Shown here piece by piece: positions 26,348-34,453 of a stretch of 64,000 nucleotides of DNA (position 1 is the first letter of the stretch; each line of letters starts with the position of its first letter). A program made the translations under genes and the position numbers. Source of the DNA: Streptomyces caniscabiei (lineage in GTDB: Bacteria; Actinomycetota; Actinomycetes; Streptomycetales; Streptomycetaceae); assembly GCF_014930365.1 (NCBI RefSeq), contig NZ_JABXWI010000025.1, positions 1 to 64,000 on the forward strand. The letters run 5' to 3'. The notes under the pieces were generated by a model. That model ran no database searches. It was not told the origin of the DNA and worked only from the letters and a program-made list of their open reading frames with translations.

Positions 26348-26365
26348 GCGCGGGGAACTGCGCGA
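26348..26365. repeat. Streptomyces dispersed intergenic sequence, second copy
   Basis: Same 18-nt core as at 21811-21828, here between the small Cys/His protein and tRNA-Asp. It lies inside a 200-nt stretch with no gene. Confidence 0.7.
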
Positions 26366-26460
26366 TCGCCACAGACGCCCCGCGCACGCCCAACGACCCC
26401 AGCACCCCGAGTTCTTGGGCGAACAGAGCAGGAAGCCGTGGCGCAGCCGCACAGCAAGAA

Positions 26461-26486
26461 GGCCCGCATCCAAAAGGATGCGGGCC
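26461..26486. terminator. 11-bp hairpin after tRNA-Asp copy 1
   Basis: GGCCCGCATCC and its complement flank AAAA. On the minus strand it lies 12 nt past the tRNA-Asp 3' end and is followed by TTC, so it ends that transcript. Confidence 0.85.
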
Positions 26487-26498
26487 TTCGACATCGTG

Positions 26499-26573
26499 CG
26501 GTCCTGACGGGATTTGAACCCGCGGCCTCCACCTTGACAGGGTGGCGAGCACTCCAAACTGCTCCACAGGACC
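26499..26573 (-). tRNA. tRNA-Asp(GTC), copy 1
   Basis: 75 nt on the minus strand. Acceptor GGTCCTG/CAGGACC, anticodon stem CCACC/GGTGG around CTGTCAA, discriminator G, all as expected for Asp. Identical to the copy at 30888-30962; the hrpA gene lies between. Confidence 0.97.
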
Positions 26574-26673
26574 AGGTTTCGCAGTCCGCGCCTTGTAGCC
26601 GCGCTGGCCTGCGAGAAGAGACTCTACAGGAGCGGTGGCCCCGCGGTCGAACTCACCCGGTGTGCACGGTCGA

Positions 26674-29600
26674 TCACGGAGCGGCCGCGTCGATCGCCTT
26701 CACGATCCGCTTGTCGGAGACGGGGTAGGCCGTGCCCAGGGCATGCGCGAAGTAGCTGACCCGCAGCTCCTCGATCATCCAGCGGATCTCCGTGACCGAG
26801 GAGGGCACGGGCCGCCCCTGGGGCAGCTGTTCCAGCAGCCAGGCGTACTCGTCGCGCATCTCGTGGACCTTCTCCATCCGGGACGTGTCCCGCTGGACGC
26901 CGGTCGGCATCTGCTGGAGCCGGCGGTCGGCCGCCACCAGATAGCGCATCAGGTCCGGCAGCCGCCGGAGCCCCGCCTCCGTGACGAACCCGGGCTTCAC
27001 GAGGGCGTCCAGCTGCCCCCGTACATCCGCGAGGTTGGCGAGGAGGGCCGGGCTGCGGGTGGACTTCAATCGGCGTTCACAGGCCTGCCAGGCGGCCAGC
27101 ACCTGCTGCACCTGGCCGACCGTGCGGACCGTGGTGTCGACGATCTCCGCGCGCACCTTGTCGTACAGCTTGCGGTACGACGACTCGTCCCACGCCGGGC
27201 CGCCGAAGTCGGCGATCAGCTTGTCGGCCGCGGCCATCGCGCAGTCGTCGAAGAGCGCCTGGATCGAACCGTGTGGATTGGCGGACAGTGCCAGCTTCTG
27301 CGCGTTGGTGAGCTTTTCGCTCGCGAACTTCGCAGGGTTGACCGGAATGTTTCGGAGGATGAGCCTTCGGGTGCCCTTCCACATCGCCTCCGACTGTTCC
27401 GCCTCCGTGTCGAAGAGGCGTACGGAGACGGTGTTCGCCTTCGGTCCGTCGTCGACGAGCGCCGGGTACGCCTTCACCGGCTGGCCGGCGCGGCGGGTCT
27501 CGAAGACCCGGGTGAGCGAGCCGATCGTCCAGTCCGTCAGGCCCGTCCGTTCCACGGACTCGCCGCCCTGGCGCTCGGCGGTGGCCGCCGCGGCCTGGGA
27601 CAGGGCCTTGCGCGCCCTCGGCTTCAACTGGAGCGTCAGCGCCTCCAGGTCCTTGTCCTCGGCCAGCTTCCGGCGCCGCTCGTCGACGATCCGGAAGGTG
27701 ATCTTCAGGTGGTCGGGGACCCGGGACCAGTCGAAGTCCTCGGGCGTCACCGGCACGCCCACCATGCGCTTGAGCTCGCGGGCCATCGTCACCGGCAGCG
27801 GCTCCTGGAGGGGGACCGCTTGGTCCAGGAAGCGCCGGGCGAAGTTGGGCGCCGGTACGTAGTTCCTGCGGATCGGCTTGGGGAGGGAACGGATCAGCTC
27901 CGTCACCACCTCCTCCCGCAGGCCCGGGATCTGCCAGTCGAAGCCCTCGTCGGTGACCTGGTTGAGGACCTGGAGGGGGATGTGGACCGTCACGCCGTCC
28001 GCGTCGGCGCCCGGCTCGAACTGGTACGTGACGCGGAACTTGAGCTGTCCCTGCCGCCAGGAGTCCGGATAGTCGTCCTTGGTGACCGCCTCGGCCGACT
28101 CCCGGATGAGCATCTCCCGCTCGAAGTCCAGGAAGTCGGGCTGCTCGTGGCGCTTGTGCTTCCACCAGGAGTCGAAGTGCGCGCCCGAGACGACATGGTC
28201 GGGAACCCGCTGGTCGTAGAAGTCGAAGAGCGTGTCGTCGTCGACCACGATGTCCCGGCGCCGGGCCCGGTGCTCCAGCTCCTCGACCTCGCTGAGGAGC
28301 TTGCGGTTGTCGGCGAAGAACTTGTGGTGCGTACGCCAGTCGCCCTCGACCAGCGCGTTGCGGATGAACAGCTCACGGCTGGCCTCGGGGTCGATCCGGC
28401 CGTAGTTGATCTTCCGCTGGGCGACGATCGGCACGCCGTACAGCGTGACCTTCTCGTACGCCATCACGGCCGCCTGGTCCTTCTCCCAGTGCGGCTCGCT
28501 GTAGGTGCGCTTGAGCAGGTGCTCGGCGAGGGGCTCGACCCACTCGGGCTCGATCCTCGCGTTGACGCGGGCCCACAGGCGGCTCGTCTCCACCAGCTCC
28601 GCGGACATCACGAAGCGCGGGGGCTTCTTGAAGAGGGCCGAGCCCGGGAAGATCGCGAACTTGGCGTTGCGGGCGCCCAGGTACTCGTTCTTCCCCGCGC
28701 CCCTGCCGCTCTCGGCCCCGGCGTCCTTCACGTCCTTCATGCCGATGTGCGAGAGCAGGCCGGCCAGCAGGGAGACATGGATGTGCTGTTCCGGCGCGTC
28801 CTCCTCGTTGAGGTGGATGTCCATCTGCCGGGCGACCGTGCGCAGCTGGCTGTAGATGTCCTGCCACTCCCGGATGCGCAGGAAGTTCAGGTACTCCTGC
28901 TTGCACATCCGCCGGAACGACGACGAGCCGCGCTCCTTCTGCTGCTCGCGGACGTACCGCCAGAGGTTGAGGAAGGCGAGGAAGTCGCTGGTCTCGTCCT
29001 TGAAGCGGGCGTGCTGCTGGTCCGCCTGGGCCTGTTTGTCGGCGGGGCGCTCGCGCGGGTCCTGGATGGAGAGCGCGGCCGCGATCACCATGACCTCGCG
29101 GGCGCAGCCGTTCTTGTCGGCCTCGACGACCATGCGGGCGAGCCGGGGGTCGACGGGCAGCTGGGAGAGCTTGCGGCCCATCGGGGTGAGGCGCTTGCGT
29201 ACGTCCTTCTGCGCCGGGTCGAGCGCGCCGAGCTCCTGGAGGAGCTGGACGCCGTCGCGGATGTTGCGGTGGTCCGGCGGGTCGATGAAGGGGAACTTCT
29301 CGATGTCGCCGAGGCCGGCCGCGGTCATCTGGAGGATGACGGAGGCGAGGTTCGTCCGGAGGATCTCAGCGTCCGTGAACTCGGGGCGGGCCTCGAAGTC
29401 GTCCTCGCTGTACAGCCGGATGCAGACACCGTCCGACGTACGGCCGCAGCGGCCCTTGCGCTGGTTGGCGCTGGCCTGGGAGATCGCCTCGATCGGCAGG
29501 CGCTGGACCTTGGTGCGGTGGCTGTAGCGGCTGATGCGGGCGAAGCCCGGGTCGATGACGTACTTGATGCCGGGGACGGTGAGGGAGGTCTCGGCGACGT

Positions 29601-30651
29601 TCGTGGCCAGAACGATCCTGCGGCCGGTGTGCGGCTGGAAGACACGGTGCTGTTCGGCGTGCGAGAGCCGGGCGTACAGGGGGAGGACCTCGGTGAAGCG
29701 GTAGCTCTTCTTGATCAGCGCGTCGGCCGTGTCCCGGATCTCGCGCTCACCGGAGAGGAAGACGAGGATGTCGCCCTTGCCCTCGGCCTGAAGCTCCTCG
29801 ACGGCGTCGCAGATGGCGGTGATCTGGTCGCGGTCGGCGTCGTCGGAGTCCTCTTCGAGGAGGGGGCGGTAGCGCACCTCGACCGGGTAGGTGCGGCCGC
29901 TGACCTCGACGATCGGCGCGTCGCCGAAGTGGCGGGAGAAGCGCTCGGGGTCGATGGTCGCGGAGGTGATGACGACCTTGAGATCGGGGCGCTTGGGCAG
30001 CAGCTGGGCCAGGTAGCCCAGCAGGAAGTCGATGTTGAGGGACCGCTCGTGGGCCTCGTCGATGATGATCGTGTCGTAGGCGCGCAGTTCGCGGTCCGTC
30101 TGGATCTCGGCGAGCAGGATGCCGTCCGTCATCAGCTTGACGAAGGTGGCGTCCGGGTTGACCTGGTCGGTGAACCGCACCTTCCAGCCGACCGCCTCGC
30201 CGAGCGGCGTCCGCAGCTCCTCCGCGACGCGTTCGGCGACCGTGCGGGCGGCGATACGACGGGGCTGGGTGTGCCCGATCATGCCGCGTACGCCACGCCC
30301 CAGCTCCATACAGATCTTGGGGATCTGCGTCGTCTTGCCGGAGCCGGTCTCGCCCGCGACGATCACGACCTGGTGGTCGCGGATCGCGGCCGCGATGTCG
30401 TCCTTCTTCTGGCTGACGGGCAGCTGCTCGGGGTACGAGACGGCCGGCACGCGCGCGGCGCGCTCGGCCATGCGGGACTCGCCCTTGGCGACCTCCGCCT
30501 CGATCTCGGCGAGAACGGCGGCCCGGGCTTCGGGCTTACGGATCTTGCGCGCGCCTTCGAGTCTGCGCCCGAGCCGGTGCGCGTCGCGCAGGGACAGCTC
30601 GGCCAGACGGGGGGCGAGGGCGCCGAAGGCGGGGGCAGGTGGCGTAGACAT
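26674..30651 (-). CDS. hrpA: ATP-dependent RNA helicase HrpA
   Basis: 1325 residues, the usual size of HrpA. A DEAH-box 3'-5' RNA helicase; in E. coli it helps rescue stalled ribosomes by acting on the mRNA. Motif I 'IVAGETGSGKTTQIPK', Ia 'TQPRRIAARTVAERVAEEL', II 'TIIIDEAHERSLN', III 'TSATID', V 'VLATNVAETSLTVPGIKYVI' and VI 'QRKGRCGR' are all intact. The helicase-associated and OB-fold regions follow, then the long C-terminal DUF3418 part typical of HrpA. It is transcribed alone towards tRNA-Asp copy 1 with a tRNA cluster behind it. Confidence 0.97.
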   Translation of the reverse strand: MSTPPAPAFGALAPRLAELSLRDAHRLGRRLEGARKIRKPEARAAVLAEIEAEVAKGESRMAERAARVPAVSYPEQLPVSQKKDDIAAAIRDHQVVIVAGETGSGKTTQIPKICMELGRGVRGMIGHTQPRRIAARTVAERVAEELRTPLGEAVGWKVRFTDQVNPDATFVKLMTDGILLAEIQTDRELRAYDTIIIDEAHERSLNIDFLLGYLAQLLPKRPDLKVVITSATIDPERFSRHFGDAPIVEVSGRTYPVEVRYRPLLEEDSDDADRDQITAICDAVEELQAEGKGDILVFLSGEREIRDTADALIKKSYRFTEVLPLYARLSHAEQHRVFQPHTGRRIVLATNVAETSLTVPGIKYVIDPGFARISRYSHRTKVQRLPIEAISQASANQRKGRCGRTSDGVCIRLYSEDDFEARPEFTDAEILRTNLASVILQMTAAGLGDIEKFPFIDPPDHRNIRDGVQLLQELGALDPAQKDVRKRLTPMGRKLSQLPVDPRLARMVVEADKNGCAREVMVIAAALSIQDPRERPADKQAQADQQHARFKDETSDFLAFLNLWRYVREQQKERGSSSFRRMCKQEYLNFLRIREWQDIYSQLRTVARQMDIHLNEEDAPEQHIHVSLLAGLLSHIGMKDVKDAGAESGRGAGKNEYLGARNAKFAIFPGSALFKKPPRFVMSAELVETSRLWARVNARIEPEWVEPLAEHLLKRTYSEPHWEKDQAAVMAYEKVTLYGVPIVAQRKINYGRIDPEASRELFIRNALVEGDWRTHHKFFADNRKLLSEVEELEHRARRRDIVVDDDTLFDFYDQRVPDHVVSGAHFDSWWKHKRHEQPDFLDFEREMLIRESAEAVTKDDYPDSWRQGQLKFRVTYQFEPGADADGVTVHIPLQVLNQVTDEGFDWQIPGLREEVVTELIRSLPKPIRRNYVPAPNFARRFLDQAVPLQEPLPVTMARELKRMVGVPVTPEDFDWSRVPDHLKITFRIVDERRRKLAEDKDLEALTLQLKPRARKALSQAAAATAERQGGESVERTGLTDWTIGSLTRVFETRRAGQPVKAYPALVDDGPKANTVSVRLFDTEAEQSEAMWKGTRRLILRNIPVNPAKFASEKLTNAQKLALSANPHGSIQALFDDCAMAAADKLIADFGGPAWDESSYRKLYDKVRAEIVDTTVRTVGQVQQVLAAWQACERRLKSTRSPALLANLADVRGQLDALVKPGFVTEAGLRRLPDLMRYLVAADRRLQQMPTGVQRDTSRMEKVHEMRDEYAWLLEQLPQGRPVPSSVTEIRWMIEELRVSYFAHALGTAYPVSDKRIVKAIDAAAP

Positions 30652-30748
30652 ACGCCGTCCAGGATCTCACCTCGGCGAAACGAGGGGCGAACGCTTTTGC
30701 GTGCGGCCGTCCCGGGGCACCGACGGACCCATCTGCTGCCGCACACGC

Positions 30749-30782
30749 GAAGACCCCCTCCGGCTTCCCGGAGGGGGTCTTC
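30749..30782. terminator. perfect 15-bp hairpin after tRNA-Phe
   Basis: Arms 30749-30763 and 30768-30782 (GAAGACCCCCTCCGG type) pair fully around CTTC. It lies 8 nt past the 3' end of tRNA-Phe on the minus strand and ends the Glu-Asp-Phe tRNA cluster. Confidence 0.88.
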
Positions 30783-30789
30783 GTCGATG

Positions 30790-30863
30790 TGGCTGGGGCC
30801 GGGGTCGAACCGGCGACCTATCGCTTTTCAGGCGATCGCTCGTACCAACTGAGCTACCCAGCC
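30790..30863 (-). tRNA. tRNA-Phe(GAA)
   Basis: 74 nt on the minus strand. Acceptor GGCTGGG/CCCAGCC, anticodon stem ATCGC/GCGAT around CTGAAAA, discriminator A. Last of three tRNA genes read in the order Glu, Asp, Phe. Confidence 0.97.
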
Positions 30864-30887
30864 GCGATGTTTCACGTGAAACACCAG

Positions 30888-30962
30888 CGGTCCTGACGGG
30901 ATTTGAACCCGCGGCCTCCACCTTGACAGGGTGGCGAGCACTCCAAACTGCTCCACAGGACC
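30888..30962 (-). tRNA. tRNA-Asp(GTC), copy 2
   Basis: 75 nt, identical to 26499-26573. Middle member of the Glu-Asp-Phe cluster. A palindromic TTTCACGTGAAA lies at 30870-30881 between it and tRNA-Phe. Confidence 0.97.
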
Positions 30963-30998
30963 AAGGATGCGTACGACAGTGTCGCACACGTTCTTGCG

Positions 30999-31071
30999 TG
31001 CCCCCAACGGGATTCGAACCCGTGCTACCGCCTTGAAAGGGCGGCGTCCTAGGCCGCTAGACGATGAGGGC
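30999..31071 (-). tRNA. tRNA-Glu(TTC)
   Basis: 73 nt on the minus strand. Acceptor GCCCTCA pairs with TGGGGGC (one G-U), anticodon stem CGCCC/GGCGG-type around TTTCAA, discriminator A. First of the cluster, so the promoter should lie to its right, near 31080-31150. Confidence 0.96.
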
Positions 31072-31152
31072 TATCGGCCCGCCTGGGCGCTTCGTCAGCG
31101 CGTCGGGGACGTGAGAAGCATATGGGATGGCGGGAGGTATCGCCAAAACGGT

Positions 31153-32814
31153 TTACGGGCCGCCGGAAGGCTCGCCCGTCGACGTGGTTCCGGAGGGGGA
31201 CGGGGACCGCTCGTCCCCGGGCTCGGCACCCGGCTGGTTCTCCTTCGGCAGGTGGCGGCTGACCTCGGCCGTCGTCAGGCCCAGCCCGCCGAGCTTGATC
31301 TCGTCCCAGGCCTGGAGGCGCCGGGTGTCGCGGTCGAGGTACAGGACCGAGGCCTGGATGGGATCGGGGTACTTGCCCTCCACGGCACGCAGACCGCTGC
31401 CTCCGGTCGAGCCCTCGATACGCAGACGGGTGCCCTGGTCGAGGATCTCCATCTCGGGGTGGTGCACATGCCCGGCGAGCACGAGCGGGACCTCGCCGTC
31501 CGTCTCCCGGGCGGCGTCCGGGTTGTGGGCGATCGCGATGTCCACGGGGCTGCCGGCCGTCTTCTGCGCGCGCAGGGCGTCCGCCAGCCTCCGCCCGGCC
31601 ACCTCCTCCGAAGGCAGGCCCGCCTTGTCGGTCGAGCGGTCCGGGGTGAACTGCGGGTCCCCGATCCCCGCGAAGCGCAGCCCGCCGACGGTCACCGCCC
31701 TGCCCTCGTCGAGGACGTGCGTGTGGTCGATGCCCTCCAGATAGCGCTGCGTCGCGCGGGAGTCGTGGTTGCCGCGCACCCAGACGTACGGTGCGCCGAG
31801 GTCGGCGATCGGGTCCAGGAACGGGTTCTCGGCGGCGCTGCCGTGGTCCATGGTGTCGCCGGAGTCGACGATGACGTTGATCTCGTACTGCTCCACCAGC
31901 GAGGCGATGATCTTCCAGCTCGCGGGGTTCAGATGGATGTCGGAGACGTGCAGGACGCGGATGGTCGTCGGGTCCGGCTGGTACGCGGGGAGCGTGGACG
32001 TGACGTCGTACAGCTTGGTCACGTTCGTCACCAGGCGGGCCAACTCCTTCTGGTAGATGTCGAATTCGGTGACGATGCTGCGCGCGTTGCCGACGAGGGA
32101 GGGCGCGGAGGAGAGCAGGCCCGAGAACTTGGGTTCCAGGACGGAGTTGGGGTTCCAGGTCGCGGCGGCCGTGCCGCCGGCGCCGGCCAGCAGGACGAGG
32201 GCGAGGCCACCCGCGGCGAGGGCGCGGCGGGGGCGGCGGAACACGGCGAGACCCAGGGTGGTGGCGCCGACGACGACGGCGACGCCCGACCGCACGGCCA
32301 GGTCGACGGTGCCGTGCTGCACGTCCGAGGCGATCTCCTCCTGCAGCCCGGAGATCCGCTCGGGGTGGTCGACCAGGGCCTGGGCGCGCTCCGGGTCGAG
32401 CTGGTCGACGTTCACGTCCAGGCGCACGGGGGCGTTGTGGCTGCGCAGTTCCAGGGCGCCGAGCGGGGAGACGTTGATCTTCGTGCCGCCGGTGAGGGAC
32501 GGGCGCAGGGTCATCGTCGTGTTCATCGGGCCGACGGGGGTGCGGACGTTGCCGACGATCAGCAGGCCCAGCCAGGCGCCGAGCAGCACGACCGCGACGA
32601 GGCCGAGCGCGCGTCCCCAGGGGTGGGGGTGGTGGACCAGTTCGAGCGTCGGGTGCGTGCGGCGGGAGCGGTAGTGCCGGGCCAGGGCGCGGGGGGCCCG
32701 TGGCATGGCCCGGGCGACGCGGTGCAGAGCGGTCCGCAAGGTGGTCCTCATGGCGCTGCCGGTAGTGCCGGCGTCGGCGGTGCGGTTGGCTGGGGCGGCG
32801 GGGACGCGTGCCAT
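31153..32814 (-). CDS. membrane-anchored metallophosphoesterase
   Basis: About 553 residues. A basic N-terminus leads to one membrane helix near 'ALGLVAVVLLGAWLGLLIVG'; a second pair of helices ('GVAVVVGATTLGLAVF', 'AAGGLALVLLAGAGGTAAA') brackets an extracellular segment. The calcineurin-like phosphoesterase domain then has 'VLHVSDIHLNP' (DxH), 'NVIVDSGDTMDHG' (GD), 'VRGNHDSRATQ' (GNHD), 'IAHNP' and 'LAGHVHHPEM' (GHxH), a complete metal site. Substrate unknown. The start is unsure: ATG at 32814 or 32751, neither with a strong ribosome site. The C-terminal 40 residues are Pro/Ser/Gly-rich. Confidence 0.88.
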   Translation of the reverse strand: MARVPAAPANRTADAGTTGSAMRTTLRTALHRVARAMPRAPRALARHYRSRRTHPTLELVHHPHPWGRALGLVAVVLLGAWLGLLIVGNVRTPVGPMNTTMTLRPSLTGGTKINVSPLGALELRSHNAPVRLDVNVDQLDPERAQALVDHPERISGLQEEIASDVQHGTVDLAVRSGVAVVVGATTLGLAVFRRPRRALAAGGLALVLLAGAGGTAAATWNPNSVLEPKFSGLLSSAPSLVGNARSIVTEFDIYQKELARLVTNVTKLYDVTSTLPAYQPDPTTIRVLHVSDIHLNPASWKIIASLVEQYEINVIVDSGDTMDHGSAAENPFLDPIADLGAPYVWVRGNHDSRATQRYLEGIDHTHVLDEGRAVTVGGLRFAGIGDPQFTPDRSTDKAGLPSEEVAGRRLADALRAQKTAGSPVDIAIAHNPDAARETDGEVPLVLAGHVHHPEMEILDQGTRLRIEGSTGGSGLRAVEGKYPDPIQASVLYLDRDTRRLQAWDEIKLGGLGLTTAEVSRHLPKENQPGAEPGDERSPSPSGTTSTGEPSGGP

Positions 32815-32888
32815 TGGTCCCGTATGCCCAGCGGTGCGGACGGATATGCGGGGGGCGAGTCGCGGGGGTCGTGCCTGACAATGGCCGT

Positions 32889-33239
32889 GTGCTGGAGATG
32901 ACGCGCGAGGAGTTCGAGGAACTGGTCGCCGAGGCGTTGGACCGGATTCCGCCGGAGCTGACACGGCTGATGGACAACGTGGCGGTGTTCGTGGAGGACG
33001 AGCCGCCCGCCGACGATCCCGAGTTGCTCGGGCTCTACGAGGGGACTCCGCTGACCGACCGCGGCGAGTGGTACGCCGGGGTGCTGCCGGACCGGATCAC
33101 GATCTACCGGGGGCCGACGCTGCGGATGTGCGAGTCACGGGAGGACGTGGTCGCGGAGACCGAGGTGACCGTGGTGCACGAGATCGCGCATCACTTCGGG
33201 ATCGACGACGCGCGGCTGCACGCGCTCGGGTACGGGTGA
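32889..33239 (+). CDS. small zincin-like metallopeptidase family protein
   Basis: 116 residues. The end 'VTVVHEIAHHFGIDDARL' contains HExxHxxGxxD, a full metzincin-style zinc site. The N-terminus reads 'LEMTREEFEELVAEALDRIP' and the centre 'VFVEDEPPADDPELLGLYEG', both typical of this small bacterial family (DUF1025 type). It lacks the usual peptidase bulk, and the substrate is unknown. The GTG at 32889 gives the family N-terminus (V/M-LEMTREEF); ATG at 32898 is possible. It is divergent from the metallophosphoesterase gene. Confidence 0.88.
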   Translation: MLEMTREEFEELVAEALDRIPPELTRLMDNVAVFVEDEPPADDPELLGLYEGTPLTDRGEWYAGVLPDRITIYRGPTLRMCESREDVVAETEVTVVHEIAHHFGIDDARLHALGYG

Positions 33240-33385
33240 CGGACGGCTGTTTCGGGGCGCCTGGGCTGGGGGTGCGGCACTTCCGCACCGCGCGGGCAGG
33301 GGCCTGCGGCCGCGCGTGTCCTCTTGTGGGCGGCGGGAGTTGGGCAGGGGGACTCCTCATTCCGCCCCCCTCGGAGGTGGCCGCC

Positions 33386-33916
33386 GTGCGCGCCTTGAAC
33401 GTATCCGTCCGTCTGGCCGCCACGGTCCTGGCCGTCGCGGCAGCCGGCGGCTGTATGAGCGTGGGGGACGACGGGCGGAAGCCCGGGCCGTCGCCGTCCG
33501 TGGGGCAGCGCGGCGGGGAGAGCCCGGACGGGGGCACCGCGATGACGGGCGGGGGCGGCCCGGGATACCAGTCCGGGCAGGGCGAGCGCCGTGGTTCCGC
33601 CCCGCCCCGCCCCTCCGCCGCCGGCTCCGCGTCCGCCTCCGCCCCGGCGTCCGGGGCGGCCGAGCCGTCCGGCAGGGCGACGCCGCCCAAGGGGGGCGGG
33701 GACGAGGGGAAGGGCGAGCGCCCGGAGAAGCCCGAGCCGACGAAGGGGGAGCCGACTCCGACGCCGACGGTGGTGCAGCCCGAGCCGGAGCCGACGAAGC
33801 CGGTGGAGCCCCCGCCGTCGCCCGAGCCCTCGGCCGAGCCGTCGTCGTCCGCGCACGAACAGGGGGCCCAGCTGATGGAACGGGAACCGGCACCACAGGC
33901 GGGCAACACGGCGTAG
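33386..33916 (+). CDS. Pro/Glu-rich putative lipoprotein
   Basis: 176 residues. A short signal peptide 'VSVRLAATVLAVAAAGGCMS' ends in a Cys that fits a weak lipobox (AGGC). Everything after it is low complexity: Gly/Ser, then Glu/Lys/Pro repeats ('KPEPTKGEPTPTPTV', 'EPEPTKPVEPPPSPEPSAEP'), as in cell-wall-spanning spacer proteins. No folded domain is visible. The GTG at 33386 follows a GGAGG site. Function unknown. Confidence 0.6.
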   Translation: MRALNVSVRLAATVLAVAAAGGCMSVGDDGRKPGPSPSVGQRGGESPDGGTAMTGGGGPGYQSGQGERRGSAPPRPSAAGSASASAPASGAAEPSGRATPPKGGGDEGKGERPEKPEPTKGEPTPTPTVVQPEPEPTKPVEPPPSPEPSAEPSSSAHEQGAQLMEREPAPQAGNTA

Positions 33917-34453
33917 GCCTGCGGCGGTTGGGCCGGAGGGGCGTGGGGGTGGGCAGGGTTCCCTACGGCTCGGACGGCGGGGTCCGGGAGGCGCCGGTGG
34001 GGTTCGGTCGGCGCCGGTGACGGGCGGCTGGGCTCTGTGTCCGTGACGTCGGCGGGAGCTTCGGCCGGCGCGTCGCCGCCCTGCGCGCTCGTACGGGGCT
34101 TCGAGTCGTGCTTCGCCGGGGCGCTGCGATCTTTGCCCCTGTTGAATCCACCACATCGCGTGCCCCGCGCCCTCGGTGTCCCGTGCCGGATGTGCCGGAG
34201 ACACGGCCGTCCGCGCCTCCCGCTGAAGTACCCGTCTCACCCCTGACCTGGGGTTATCCGCTCAGTTTGCCTTGAGGGGTGGTGGGTGCGTATGGTGGTA
34301 GATCGTTTGATCCCATTTGCCCGGCGCCACCACAGAGCGCGCCGTGTGGCGCGTACTCTCCCTTGCCGTGGCGGACCGCATAGAGGCGGTCGTGTGCGAA
34401 TCACGGAGTTGACGGGCGCGTGCCGACGAGACTCCGGAAGGTTTCGCATACGC
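33917..34453. other. 537-nt gap and leader of the DEAD-box helicase gene
   Basis: No gene is supported; the open frames here are GC-driven. The right part from about 34300 is the probable 150-nt untranslated leader of the helicase gene, with GC hairpins such as CGCCAC...GTGGCG near 34325-34352 and CCGC...GCGG near 34376-34390. Confidence 0.55.
34267..34296 (+). promoter_or_regulatory. candidate promoter of the DEAD-box helicase gene
   Basis: TTGCCT (34267-34272) and TATGGT (34291-34296) lie 18 nt apart. Transcription would start near 34303, leaving a leader of about 150 nt before the ATG. A long structured leader is a common feature of cold-inducible DEAD-box genes. Confidence 0.5.

Noticed and set aside
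26635..30852. A long open frame of about 1400 codons on the plus strand opposite hrpA
   Set aside because: It is the complement of a clear helicase gene; high GC keeps the antisense frame open. No ribosome site, no domain.
33241..33385. Upstream extension of the Pro/Glu-rich lipoprotein frame
   Set aside because: The frame is open far into the metallopeptidase gene, but the signal peptide and GGAGG site fix the start at 33386.
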